Source of the DNA: Exiguobacterium sp.
Lineage (GTDB): Bacteria; Bacillota; Bacilli; Exiguobacteriales; Exiguobacteriaceae
Length of the DNA: 33,165 nucleotides
Reading direction: 5' to 3'
NCBI RefSeq assembly: GCF_020832205.1
Contig: NZ_JAFIFD010000004.1
Coordinates: 1-33,165, forward strand
Shown here one piece after another: positions 23,447-30,836 of the stretch (positions are counted from its first letter, which is position 1; each line of letters begins with the position of its first letter). The position numbers were made by a program, and so were the translations under genes. The notes below the pieces were generated by a model. The model was not told the origin of the DNA and made no database searches. It saw only the letters and a list, made by a program, of their open reading frames with translations.

Positions 23447-23464
23447 CGTCTCAATCAAATTCAT

Positions 23465-24328
23465 TTAGCTTTTCGCGAAACCGAGCATGAAGCCCGCGAC
23501 GACGATGAGCCCGATACCCATGAAGACGAACACCCGCTCTTTCGTCGTTTTTTCTTCTTTCAACAAGTAGATTCCGCCGAGCGTCGCGACGACGACGTTC
23601 AATTGTGACAAGGCGAACGACGTGGCGACCCCGACTTCACCGCTCGAGACGAACAGCCCGAAGTTCCCGATTCCCCAGGCGATCCCGGCCAAGATGTTTT
23701 TGAACGTCTTCGGGTCGAACCGTTTGACGTCTTTCTCACGAAGACTAAAGAGCAATGCCGCGATGAACATCCCGACCGACTGCGGGACGATGGCGGTGAT
23801 GCCGTCGACCTCGAAATAGTTCGTCAAGACGGCGTACGTCACGTAACCGAAACTTGAGACGAGGAGGACGAGGAGTCCTTTCTTCAGAGCCCCGGTGCTG
23901 TCCGAGTCTTTCTTTTGTTGATACGAGGTCATCGTCGCCCCGATGATGATCAAGACGAGCGCCGAGAAGCCGAGCCAGAGCTCGGTCGACGTTTGCCAAT
24001 CGCCGAGGACGATGACACCGAACAACGACGTCCCGACGAGCTGCATACCGGTACTGATCGGCATCGCCTTCGACACGCTTAGAATCTGGAACGATTGGAA
24101 CTGTAAATATTGGCCGAGCGCCCAGAAGATCCCGGAAATGAATCCGGTCACGACGGCGACGGTCGTGAACTCGGGATTGAACACGAGGAAGATGACGAGC
24201 GCCATCACCATTGCCCCCATCGTCGTCCCGATCAATTGTTGGATCGGCTTGCCGCCGACTTTCGATACGATGAGCGGGATGCTCCCCCACATGAGCGCGG
24301 GAAGCAATGCCAATAAAATCATTCCCAT
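23465..24328 (-). CDS. glcU: GRP-family glucose/ribose uptake transporter, GlcU-like
   Basis: The 287-residue protein has ten hydrophobic segments typical of the glucose/ribose porter family, with the N-terminus MGMILLALLPALMWGSIPLI and internal repeat halves of about 145 residues. Its length equals B. subtilis GlcU. The family moves sugar with protons. The ATG at 24328 follows AGGTG; a GTG at 24337 lies inside that ribosome binding site. No glucose dehydrogenase (gdh) gene follows, unlike the B. subtilis glcU-gdh operon. RbsU-type ribose transport is the alternative. Confidence 0.85.
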   Translation of the reverse strand: MGMILLALLPALMWGSIPLIVSKVGGKPIQQLIGTTMGAMVMALVIFLVFNPEFTTVAVVTGFISGIFWALGQYLQFQSFQILSVSKAMPISTGMQLVGTSLFGVIVLGDWQTSTELWLGFSALVLIIIGATMTSYQQKKDSDSTGALKKGLLVLLVSSFGYVTYAVLTNYFEVDGITAIVPQSVGMFIAALLFSLREKDVKRFDPKTFKNILAGIAWGIGNFGLFVSSGEVGVATSFALSQLNVVVATLGGIYLLKEEKTTKERVFVFMGIGLIVVAGFMLGFAKS

Positions 24329-24419
24329 CAAAAACACCTGCTTTCGTAATATAACATCACCGTTGATTTTCCCATTGCGACAGCGATTTAAACTTTTGAA
24401 TCTTTTTTGAAAAAGGGCA

Positions 24420-24449
24420 TTGCCAAACGTTTTACTAGGATGATATAAT
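24420..24449 (+). promoter_or_regulatory. SigA-type promoter of tRNA-Ala
   Basis: -35 TTGCCA (24420-24425), 18-bp spacer, perfect -10 TATAAT (24444-24449), ending 11 bases before the mature tRNA. Confidence 0.85.
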
Positions 24450-24460
24450 AATTTTCGAAC

Positions 24461-24533
24461 GGGGCATTAGCTCAGCTGGGAGAGCGCCACGCTGGCAGCG
24501 TGGAGGTCAGCGGTTCGAGCCCGCTATGCTCCA
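24461..24533 (+). tRNA. tRNA-Ala (anticodon GGC)
   Basis: The 73-nt cloverleaf folds fully: acceptor GGGGCAT/ATGCTCC, D stem GCTC/GAGC, anticodon stem CCACG/CGTGG with loop CTGGCAG (anticodon GGC), T stem AGCGG/CCGCT with loop TTCGAGC, discriminator A73. The G3-U70 pair that identifies alanine tRNAs is present. The 3' CCA is not encoded. Confidence 0.97.
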
Positions 24534-24540
24534 TTAATCG

Positions 24541-24570
24541 GTCACTTCACTTTTGTGAAGTGGCTTTTTT
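24541..24570 (+). terminator. Terminator of tRNA-Ala
   Basis: CACTTCAC (24543-24550) pairs with GTGAAGTG (24555-24562) around TTTT, followed by GC and six T residues. Confidence 0.88.
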
Positions 24571-24606
24571 GTTATATCCGCGCGGTTTAAGCGATTCGGT
24601 ATCGGG

Positions 24607-24630
24607 TAATGATTTGAAGACACATCATTA
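24607..24630. promoter_or_regulatory. Inverted repeat upstream of the Cys-rich gene
   Basis: TAATGAT (24607-24613) and ATCATTA (24624-24630) form a 7-bp inverted repeat with a 10-bp centre, ending 5 bases before the AAGGGGG ribosome binding site at 24635. It may be an operator; I cannot assign a regulator. Confidence 0.35.
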
Positions 24631-24647
24631 TTTAAGGGGGACTTATC

Positions 24648-24980
24648 ATGGACCGTGCCTCGGTTGAAGAGACGATCACTGCAATCATTGACTGTATGCG
24701 AGCGAGCAACCATTGCTTCTCGAAAAGTTTACAAGAAGAAGACGTATTGATGGTGAAAGAATGCATCAGGTTGACGCGAGAATGCGCAGACATCTGCGCT
24801 CTCGCCTTGAACGCCCTCGAGACGGACTCGGCGTTCGCTAAACCGATCGGCGCGCTCTGTGCGCAAGTGTGCGACACGTGCGCCGTTGAATGCGGCCGTC
24901 ACCTCATGGACCACTGTCAGCGTTGCGCCGAAGCATGCCTCCGCTGTGCCGAGGCGTGCCGAAACCTCGCTGCCGCATAA
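24648..24980 (+). CDS. Four-helix-bundle Cys-rich protein, copper-storage (Csp3/YhjQ)-like
   Basis: The 110-residue protein contains 14 cysteines, spaced mostly by 3 or 4 residues on predicted helices: Cys16, 23, 39, 46, 50, 71, 75, 78, 82, 90, 93, 97, 100 and 104. This resembles the DUF326 family that includes cytosolic Csp3 copper storage proteins, where Cys residues line the inside of a four-helix bundle and bind many Cu(I) ions. There is no signal peptide, which fits the cytosolic type. Copper binding here is inferred from the family. It follows tRNA-Ala and precedes the exonuclease; no copper transporter is adjacent. The ATG follows AAGGGGG. Confidence 0.88.
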   Translation: MDRASVEETITAIIDCMRASNHCFSKSLQEEDVLMVKECIRLTRECADICALALNALETDSAFAKPIGALCAQVCDTCAVECGRHLMDHCQRCAEACLRCAEACRNLAAA

Positions 24981-25049
24981 TCGCTTTTCAGTCTAACGAT
25001 ATGTTAGACTTTTTTTATGTTGAAATACTGCTTGAAAAGAGGAACGATT

Positions 25050-25616
25050 ATGCCACATTCTATTTTAGCCATCGACGTCGAGACCGCCAACCGCGATAGC
25101 CGCAGCATCTGCTCGGTCGGCTGGAGTCTCCTTCGAGCCGGTGAAGTCGTCGAGACGAACCAACTGCTCGTCAATCCTGAAGAAGACTTCGACCAAGGGA
25201 ATATCCGCGTCCACGGGATTCGCCCGAGCGACGTCTGGGACGCCCCGACACTGCCCGAAGTGCTCGAACAGCTCTATCCGACGCTTGAAACCGTCGACCT
25301 TGTTATGGCGCATAACGCCGCTTTTGATATGGGTGCGTTAAGAAAAGCGATCGTCAAATACGACTTGTACACGTTCCCGACGATCGAATACGGCTGTACG
25401 GTCAAGTTGTCCCGTAAACTGTACCCCGGCCTCCCGAACCATAAGCTGAACACGATGGCCGAACATTTGAACGTCCCGTTTATCCATCACGATGCCGCAG
25501 AAGACGCACGTGTGTGTGCCTTGCTCGTCCGAGACATGATGCGAAAGACGGGCATTGCCGACCCACACGAGCTTCATCGCTATACGTCCGTGAAACTCGG
25601 CACACTCGCCTATTGA
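25050..25616 (+). CDS. DEDDh 3'-5' exonuclease (DnaQ-like)
   Basis: The 188-residue protein has all DnaQ-family exonuclease motifs: Asp9 and Glu11 (AIDVETA), Asp93 (AHNAAFDMGAL), His147 and Asp152 (IHHDAAEDA). It is a stand-alone proofreading-type exonuclease acting on DNA or RNA; the true substrate is unknown. The start at 25050 follows AGAGGAACG; an ATG at 25017 is possible but lies only 38 bases from the previous stop and has no ribosome binding site. A bidirectional terminator follows. Confidence 0.88.
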   Translation: MPHSILAIDVETANRDSRSICSVGWSLLRAGEVVETNQLLVNPEEDFDQGNIRVHGIRPSDVWDAPTLPEVLEQLYPTLETVDLVMAHNAAFDMGALRKAIVKYDLYTFPTIEYGCTVKLSRKLYPGLPNHKLNTMAEHLNVPFIHHDAAEDARVCALLVRDMMRKTGIADPHELHRYTSVKLGTLAY

Positions 25617-25618
25617 GG

Positions 25619-25645
25619 AAAGGCCCGACGCTGTCGGGCCTTTTA
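25619..25645. terminator. Bidirectional terminator
   Basis: GGCCCGAC (25622-25629) pairs with GTCGGGCC (25633-25640) around GCT, flanked by AAA on the left and TTTT on the right. It lies between the convergent exonuclease and glycosyltransferase genes; the latter's stop codon sits in the right flank. Confidence 0.88.
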
Positions 25646-26704
25646 GCGTTTGAAGATCCATCGTTTTTGAACGTAATAACTGACGACAAACAAAAAACTG
25701 TCGACGATCACTTTCAAAATGACTTCTCCATCGCGGAAGATAAAAAATAGTGCGTACACGAGTCCGGCCGAAAGCGCCATTTGCGCACCGACCAAACTGA
25801 AGTATTTGACCATCGCTCGCCTTGCTTTTGATTTAAAGACGATTTTTCGATTGACGTAATAGTTAAACAAGGAAGAGATGATGCGACCGATGACGGTGGC
25901 GACGATGACATGCGTCGTCTCAAACCACGGATTTAATATGAAGATTAATAACGCATACACACCGATGTCCATTAAAAACGAAGCGACCGATGATAAAGAA
26001 TAGGCCAAAAACATGCGGTAGATTAAAATCGAGTCGATGACAGGACGGAAATGTGACGAGGCGTTCTCGTCGACATACACGGTTTGAATCGGTGTCTGGT
26101 GAATAGGTACGTGGAGACGTTTCGTGAACGTCAGCATGTTCATCTCAAACTCATAGCGATTGCCCGGGACGTCGAGCAGCTGCTGCGCATAACGGATCGG
26201 AATGGCTCGTAGTCCGGTTTGCGTGTCTTTTAGCCGAAGCCCGCTCCCGATCGTCATGACGAGACGAGTCACTTGATTCCCAAATCGGCTGCGGAGCGGA
26301 ATCTCGTCCCCGGTGAAATCGCGACATCCCATGATGAGATGATGTGGCCAGAGGACACCTTGGTCATAGACGTGATGAACATCTTCTGGTAGATGTTGCC
26401 CGTCCGCGTCGACAGTGATGACGCCGGTCGTATCCGGGAACCGGTCGATAATAAAGCCGATCCCAGTCTTGAGCGCGGCACCTTTCCCTGCATTTTTCTC
26501 GTGCTCGAGCAACGCCGAAACATCGGGGCGCAACTCATCAAAAATCGTTCGGCACGTCTCGTCGCTCCCGTCGTTAACGACGACGACATGGACGAACCCT
26601 TCTCGTTTCAATGACTGGATCAATTCGACCAGTGCCCGATCGGGATTGTAGGCGGGAATCAGAATCACATATTCACTTAACCGCTCTACAGAATGCATTT
26701 GCAT
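25643..26704 (-). CDS. Family 2 glycosyltransferase fused to a GtrA-like membrane domain
   Basis: The 353-residue protein joins two modules. Residues 1 to about 225 form a DPM1/GtrB-like family 2 glycosyltransferase (LIPAYNPDRALVELI; VVVNDGSDE; VDADGQH with the metal-binding Asp-x-Asp; TQTGLRAIP). Residues of about 228-353 form a GtrA-like domain with four membrane segments (SVASFLMDIGVYALLIFI; FNYYVNRKIVF; YVQKRWIF). GtrA-type proteins help flip polyprenyl-linked sugars, so the fusion may make and flip a lipid-linked sugar for cell-surface decoration; this is inference. The ATG at 26704 is placed correctly after GGAGGGG. Confidence 0.9.
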   Translation of the reverse strand: MQMHSVERLSEYVILIPAYNPDRALVELIQSLKREGFVHVVVVNDGSDETCRTIFDELRPDVSALLEHEKNAGKGAALKTGIGFIIDRFPDTTGVITVDADGQHLPEDVHHVYDQGVLWPHHLIMGCRDFTGDEIPLRSRFGNQVTRLVMTIGSGLRLKDTQTGLRAIPIRYAQQLLDVPGNRYEFEMNMLTFTKRLHVPIHQTPIQTVYVDENASSHFRPVIDSILIYRMFLAYSLSSVASFLMDIGVYALLIFILNPWFETTHVIVATVIGRIISSLFNYYVNRKIVFKSKARRAMVKYFSLVGAQMALSAGLVYALFFIFRDGEVILKVIVDSFLFVVSYYVQKRWIFKR

Positions 26705-26762
26705 CGTCACCCCTCCTTCCTTCCTACTATACCCATCGCTTCAACCGCTGATACCTTCGTCC

Positions 26763-26794
26763 AAAAAAAAACACGATAGCAAACGCTATCGTGT
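26763..26794 (-). terminator. Terminator of the cation exchanger gene
   Basis: On the minus strand ACACGATAGC (26794-26785) pairs with GCTATCGTGT (26780-26771) around a 4-base loop, followed by a run of T residues. Confidence 0.9.
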
Positions 26795-26796
26795 GG

Positions 26797-27786
26797 TCAT
26801 CCGGTAAAGATCAAGTAAGACGAGACGAAGTAGACGAGAACGACGAGAACAGACGGTAACACGTACCGGACTTTCGACGTCACATCTTTACGAAGCACAC
26901 TGTACATGACGAGAATCGACAAGATCGTAATGCCGATGGCCGTCACTAAGTGGGACGCCGAGACGTCTGCCAAGATCGATCCGTTTTGGTAAAACACGTC
27001 CGACATGGCGATGATGACCATATTGAAGATGTTACTTCCTAAAATCGATCCGAACGCCAAGTTCACGTTGCGAAGTTTGAGGGCAACGAATACGGCAACC
27101 GCTTCCGGAAGCGACGTCGAAGCCGCGATCAAGAAACTTCCGACGAAACTCGATCCGAGTCCGGTCACGACGGCGATTCGGTCACCGGTGATCGAGAGCG
27201 CCGTACCAGCTGCCATGATGACGACGGCGGCGATGGCAAATCCGTAGACAGCCCGTTTGACGGAAATCGAACTAGTCGTGCTAGCGACAACTTCTTGTTC
27301 GACTTCTCTTGTTGCCGTCGGTTCTTTCGGCCGTTTCCCAATATAGTAGATCCCGATCCCGTACAAGGCGGCGATCAAGAGAGCATCGACCCCGATGCCG
27401 ATGAACGTCATGTCGACGCGTACGATTAAAGCGACCATCGTGAGCACAGTGAGCAACAAGCCGAGGCCGGCCGTATACAGATGGTCTCGGCTCGCCTCGT
27501 TGAACAGACGCTTCTGACGGAAGTACAAATCGAACATCGCGAGGATAAAGATGTTGAACAAGTTCGAGCCGAGCATGTTCCCGACAGCGATGTCCGGGTT
27601 GTTGATCATGACGGCCGAGATACTCGTCGTCACTTCCGGGAGCGACGTCGCACCCGCGAGCAAGACGGTCCCGACAAGGACGCCGCCCATCGATGACTTC
27701 TCACTGATGACGTCTGCATACGTCGACAGCTTGATGGCCGCATATACCGTGATGGCAGCCGCGAGTAAAAAATAAACAAATACCAT
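26797..27786 (-). CDS. CaCA-family cation exchanger (YrbG-like Ca2+/Na+ or Mn2+ antiporter)
   Basis: The 329-residue membrane protein has the two inverted alpha repeats of the cation/Ca2+ exchanger superfamily: repeat 1 with GATSLPEVTTS and NMLGSNLFNIF, repeat 2 with AASTSLPEAVAVFVAL and SILGSNIFNMV. About ten membrane segments, split by a charged loop (about 155-175). It likely exports Ca2+ or Mn2+ in exchange for Na+ or H+. The start at 27786 follows GGGGAG; the frame is open upstream to 27999 but crosses the riboswitch. Control by a yybP-ykoY riboswitch suggests Mn2+ as a physiological substrate. Confidence 0.9.
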   Translation of the reverse strand: MVFVYFLLAAAITVYAAIKLSTYADVISEKSSMGGVLVGTVLLAGATSLPEVTTSISAVMINNPDIAVGNMLGSNLFNIFILAMFDLYFRQKRLFNEASRDHLYTAGLGLLLTVLTMVALIVRVDMTFIGIGVDALLIAALYGIGIYYIGKRPKEPTATREVEQEVVASTTSSISVKRAVYGFAIAAVVIMAAGTALSITGDRIAVVTGLGSSFVGSFLIAASTSLPEAVAVFVALKLRNVNLAFGSILGSNIFNMVIIAMSDVFYQNGSILADVSASHLVTAIGITILSILVMYSVLRKDVTSKVRYVLPSVLVVLVYFVSSYLIFTG

Positions 27787-27817
27787 TACTAAAATCTCCC
27801 CTTTTCTCATAAACGTC

Positions 27818-27866
27818 AAAAAAGACCTTTTTACGGACGCCAAATAAGCATCCATAAAAAGGTCTT
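27818..27866 (-). terminator. Attenuator hairpin of the Mn2+ riboswitch
   Basis: On the minus strand AAGACCTTTTTA (27866-27855) pairs with TAAAAAGGTCTT (27833-27822), followed by TTTT. The 5' arm shares bases with the 3' side of the aptamer P1 helix, so ligand-bound aptamer would prevent the terminator (an ON switch). Confidence 0.85.
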
Positions 27867-27953
27867 GCGGACTAAAAGAAGCTCGATGGACCGAGTGCAT
27901 ATACACTGTAATGACGACCCATCGACCACAACTGTGGTCGCTACTCCCCTTCT
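27857..27953 (-). promoter_or_regulatory. yybP-ykoY riboswitch (Mn2+ sensing)
   Basis: On the minus strand the signature loops are present: AAGGGGAGTAGCGACC at the 5' side, GTCGTCATTACAGTG in the middle, and GTCCGCAAGACCTTTT at the 3' side; AAGG and CCTT close helix P1. These match the conserved yybP-ykoY loops as I recall them. The class binds Mn2+ and activates metal efflux genes. It precedes the CaCA exchanger. Confidence 0.85.
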
Positions 27954-27966
27954 TATGTTCACCCCG

Positions 27967-27995
27967 ACTATAGCACGGTTGATTCGTCTTGACAA
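27967..27995 (-). promoter_or_regulatory. SigA-type promoter of the Mn2+ riboswitch transcript
   Basis: On the minus strand: -35 TTGTCA (27995-27990), 17-bp spacer, -10 TATAGT (27972-27967). The leader would be about 175 nt. The -35 begins 5 bases after the stop of the HD-domain gene. Confidence 0.82.
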
Positions 27996-28000
27996 TCATT

Positions 28001-28849
28001 TCACTTCATCAAAGCGATGACGTCTTCGGTCGTGAGCGCCGCCCGATATGACAGCTCGTTCAAACCCGAAAGGACCGGTAGCGGGAAGTCGTCTCGGCGT
28101 CCGGCCTCACGCAACTGTTCGGCCAACGCCGTCACTTCTAACAAGTCGATCGGCGACTCTTGTCGATACCTTTCCCGCATCACGTTGTTCAATTCAAACG
28201 CGGTTTGACAAAGTGTCGGGGCTTCTTGTACCCAGTCCTCTTCTTCAAAGCCGTCTGTGACGACGGTAATCAATTTTTGCAGTTTTCTTTCCCGTTCTTC
28301 CTCCACCCCGTAAAACAGCAAGTTCAACTCCGTTTCAAACGCCTCAATCAGTCCTGTCGTCGAATGGAACGGTCGAAGCGCTTCGAGCAGCTCGTGATAA
28401 TACCAGGATTGATCGCGGAGCGGCCGTCGGAACCGCTCCCACACCCCTTTGCTGACTTGGTCGATGTCGAGCCGGATCGAGCGCAGGTTATGTAGCTTGT
28501 CCGCCGCGAACAACGCGACCTCATCATAACCGAGCGTGTGAACACGTTGGACCATCGCCCGTTTCCGTTCTTCCCACGACAGGCTTTTATCAGGCTCGGT
28601 GACCGCTTCGACGAGCCGGGCGACTTCTGGCCCGAACCGTTCGTTAATTTCTATTGTCGAGGTCAACGTGTCTTCAAGCAAATCATGTAATAGACCGGCA
28701 ACGACGACCGGCATCGATTGCCGATCTTCGGTTAAAAGCATGGCGACTGCGACCGGATGTGTCACGTAAGGGATATGTGTCCCTTTCCGGAACTGGCCGT
28801 CGTGACGGATCGCCGCAAAACGGAGCGCTTCTTCAACTAGTTGGTGCAT
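28001..28849 (-). CDS. HD-domain protein, RelA/SpoT hydrolase (MESH1/SAH)-like N-terminus
   Basis: The 282-residue protein has an N-terminal HD phosphohydrolase domain (about 1-150) with the pattern of (p)ppGpp hydrolases: AAIRHDGQFRKGTHIPYVTHP, His55-Asp56 in AGLLHDLLEDT, and ADKLHNLRSI. No synthetase domain is present. The C-terminal half (about 150-282) is helical and unfamiliar, making the protein longer than typical small alarmone hydrolases of about 180 residues. The likely role is hydrolysis of (p)ppGpp or a related nucleotide, by family. The start follows AAGGAGG. It is upstream of, and probably independent of, the exchanger. Confidence 0.82.
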   Translation of the reverse strand: MHQLVEEALRFAAIRHDGQFRKGTHIPYVTHPVAVAMLLTEDRQSMPVVVAGLLHDLLEDTLTSTIEINERFGPEVARLVEAVTEPDKSLSWEERKRAMVQRVHTLGYDEVALFAADKLHNLRSIRLDIDQVSKGVWERFRRPLRDQSWYYHELLEALRPFHSTTGLIEAFETELNLLFYGVEEERERKLQKLITVVTDGFEEEDWVQEAPTLCQTAFELNNVMRERYRQESPIDLLEVTALAEQLREAGRRDDFPLPVLSGLNELSYRAALTTEDVIALMK

Positions 28850-28956
28850 GACGGACCCTCCTTTATCATGTCAAACCGTACCCTCCTCCCTTTACCCTCC
28901 AGCAGGTCTAACCACTCAGATCACGGCTTAAAAGTTAAGTCAATGGTCCTATTCCG

Positions 28957-29661
28957 TCACGCCTCGTAGATCATCTTCTTCGTCATCCCGCCATCTACAA
29001 TCAAGTTATGGCCGTTCACGAAGTCGTTCGCGGGATCGATCAAATACGTGACGGCACGGACGATGTCTTTCGGTTCCCCGACACGTCCGGACGGGTGTTG
29101 AAGATGATCGACGTCCCGCAACGCTTCGTTCGACGTGTGGATCCACCCCGGACTGATCGCATTGACCGTGATCGGCCGGTTCGCGAGCGAGACGGCCATC
29201 GAGTGCGTGAGGGCGACGATCCCGCCTTTCGACGCGCCGTACGCTTCCCAATCGGGTTCGTTCTGCAGCGCCCGAGTCGAAGCGATGTTGATAACGCGGC
29301 CGTACTCGGCTGATTCGTTCAACGTTAAAAATGCCTTGGCGCAGGCAAACGTCCCGACGAGATTCACATCGATGACCCGTTTGAACGTCTCGACGTCTAA
29401 TGCCGTCATCGGTTTTTCAAGCGAGGCGATACCTCCATTGTTGATGAGCACATGAGCGCCTTCGAACCGCTCGGCGATTGCGGTGAACGTCTGCGCAATC
29501 GACTCGGGATCGCCTAAATCCACGTTAAAAAACGTCACGCCTTCAAGCTGCGGGTCTGTCTCGATGTCTAGTCCAATGACCTCATACGTTTCGGCGAAAT
29601 GGCTCGCGAGCGCGTATCCGATCCCTTGACTGACTCCGGTGATGATCATCGTCTGTTTCAT
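28957..29661 (-). CDS. Short-chain dehydrogenase/reductase (SDR)
   Basis: The 234-residue classical SDR has the cofactor motif TGVSQGIG (about 8-15), Asn-Asn-Gly-Gly (LINNGGIAS), catalytic Ser in NIASTRA and Tyr-x3-Lys in YGASKGG, and the C-terminal GHNLIVDGG. An Asp in LDIETD after strand 2 suggests NAD(H). Substrate unknown. The ATG follows AAGGAGGGG. It is 37 bases downstream of glpP on the same strand and probably in the same operon. Confidence 0.9.
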   Translation of the reverse strand: MKQTMIITGVSQGIGYALASHFAETYEVIGLDIETDPQLEGVTFFNVDLGDPESIAQTFTAIAERFEGAHVLINNGGIASLEKPMTALDVETFKRVIDVNLVGTFACAKAFLTLNESAEYGRVINIASTRALQNEPDWEAYGASKGGIVALTHSMAVSLANRPITVNAISPGWIHTSNEALRDVDHLQHPSGRVGEPKDIVRAVTYLIDPANDFVNGHNLIVDGGMTKKMIYEA

Positions 29662-29698
29662 AAGAATCCCCTCCTTCTTTCTTTTATACCCAAAACGT

Positions 29699-30259
29699 TC
29701 ACGACGAGACGTAGCGATCGTTCCAAAGGGTTCGATCGGACGTCGTCACGACGGTGGCGCCGGCAGCAAGCGCGGCATCGACTTCTGCCTCGGTCGAAAT
29801 GAGCCCTCCGGCGAACACCGGGATGCCGGTGCGCGCGTTCACTTCACGAATATATTTCGGGACGAGCCCAGGCAATACTTCAATATAATCCGGACGAGTC
29901 CGCTCGATCATGCGATAACTCTTCTCGAGCGAGCTCGAGTCGATCAGAAACAGCCGTTGGACGGTCTTCACCCGTTTTTGTTTCGCCCTCATAATGACGT
30001 TTCCTTTCGTCGAGATGATGCCGTAAGGCTCATACGTCTGGCAAATATATTCGGTCGCGTATTCATCGGCCTTCAACCCTTGAATCAAATCGAGATGGAT
30101 GAACACATTTTTATCGTGGGCGTTCAACATCCGGAAAACCGCGTCAAGCCTTGCCATATGCACTTCGAGCAGTACACCGACCTTATACGCGCTCGCCAAA
30201 AACACTTCAAGGTCACGCATATCGCGGATGGCCGGTAAGACCGACTGATGTTCAAACAT
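29699..30259 (-). CDS. glpP: Glycerol-3-phosphate-responsive antiterminator GlpP
   Basis: The 186-residue protein matches GlpP throughout: MFEHQSVLPAIRDMRDLEVF, VFIHLDLIQGLKADEYATEY, GIISTKGNVIMRAKQ, QRLFLIDSSSLEKS, YIEVLPGLVPKYIREV and PVFAGGLISTEAEV. The family is a TIM-barrel protein that binds glycerol-3-phosphate and prevents termination in glp leader RNAs. No glpF, glpK or glpD gene lies beside it, so it would act in trans. The start follows AAAGGAGGGG. It has its own promoter at 30289-30318. Confidence 0.94.
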   Translation of the reverse strand: MFEHQSVLPAIRDMRDLEVFLASAYKVGVLLEVHMARLDAVFRMLNAHDKNVFIHLDLIQGLKADEYATEYICQTYEPYGIISTKGNVIMRAKQKRVKTVQRLFLIDSSSLEKSYRMIERTRPDYIEVLPGLVPKYIREVNARTGIPVFAGGLISTEAEVDAALAAGATVVTTSDRTLWNDRYVSS

Positions 30260-30288
30260 CCAACCCCTCCTTTATATGTTACGGTCCC

Positions 30289-30318
30289 ATTATCTATAAC
30301 AACGACTCGCGAAATCAA
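30289..30318 (-). promoter_or_regulatory. Probable promoter of glpP
   Basis: On the minus strand: -35 TTGATT (30318-30313), 18-bp spacer, -10 GATAAT (30294-30289), about 30 bases before the glpP start. No terminator-like leader is present, so glpP itself does not appear to be attenuated. Confidence 0.6.
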
Positions 30319-30379
30319 GGTTTATTCAGTCAGTATATCGGGAAAATAATTTCATCTACTGTGGAAGGGGATTCAACTT

Positions 30380-30799
30380 ATGGTCAATCAAGTCGAAGTT
30401 CGCATTCAAACACCTTCGCCAAAAGAGCATCAACAACTTCGTGTCAAAGCCGGGATGCCGAAACGGTCCGATTCGGCGACGGAAAAAGGGCTCGCTCATA
30501 CGTTATTCGGCGTCTGTTTATATCGGGACGATGAAATGGTCGGGATGGGCCGTGTCGTCGGTGACGGCGGAATGGTGTTCCATCTCGTCGATATTGTCGT
30601 CGACCCCGACTGCCAAGGACTTGGGCTTGGGAAACTGATCATGGAGCACTTGATGGAGTGGATTTTAAACGAGGCGGATGAGACCGCCATCATCAGCTTG
30701 ATCGCCGATATCCCGGCCGACGGACTATATAAGCATTTTGGTTTCGACTACTCACGGCCTGAGTCAGTCGGGATGGAGTACCAATGGCCCAAAGCGTAA
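30380..30799 (+). CDS. GNAT-family N-acetyltransferase
   Basis: The 139-residue protein shows the GNAT fold: central strands (GMGRVVGDGGMVFHLVDIVV) and the acetyl-CoA pyrophosphate loop QGLGLGKLIM, followed by ISLIADIPADGLYKHFGFDY. It transfers an acetyl group to an unknown amine. The start ATG follows GGAAGGGG. It leads a three-gene row with the antiporter (37-base gap) and the ArsC-like gene, and is divergent from glpP. Confidence 0.88.
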   Translation: MVNQVEVRIQTPSPKEHQQLRVKAGMPKRSDSATEKGLAHTLFGVCLYRDDEMVGMGRVVGDGGMVFHLVDIVVDPDCQGLGLGKLIMEHLMEWILNEADETAIISLIADIPADGLYKHFGFDYSRPESVGMEYQWPKA

Positions 30800-30836
30800 A
30801 CCGGATACGACGATTCGTCCGTGTAGGAGGTGGCGT

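Noticed and set aside
12318-23449. Shared 11-mer TTGGTCCGTCT at 12318 and 23441
   Set aside because: Both lie in or beside terminators and the match does not extend; chance or convergent hairpin sequence is enough to explain it.
23302-23490. 62-codon plus-strand frame in the AT-rich island
   Set aside because: No ribosome binding site, runs through the minus-strand glcU terminator and into glcU; composition looks random.
24461-24533. tRNA-Ala as an integration site for the nearby AT-rich island
   Set aside because: No integrase, no repeat of the tRNA 3' end near 22190-23412, and glcU with normal composition lies between.
27787-27999. N-terminal extension of the cation exchanger by 71 codons
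   Set aside because: It translates the riboswitch and attenuator; the membrane protein begins properly at 27786 with a ribosome binding site.
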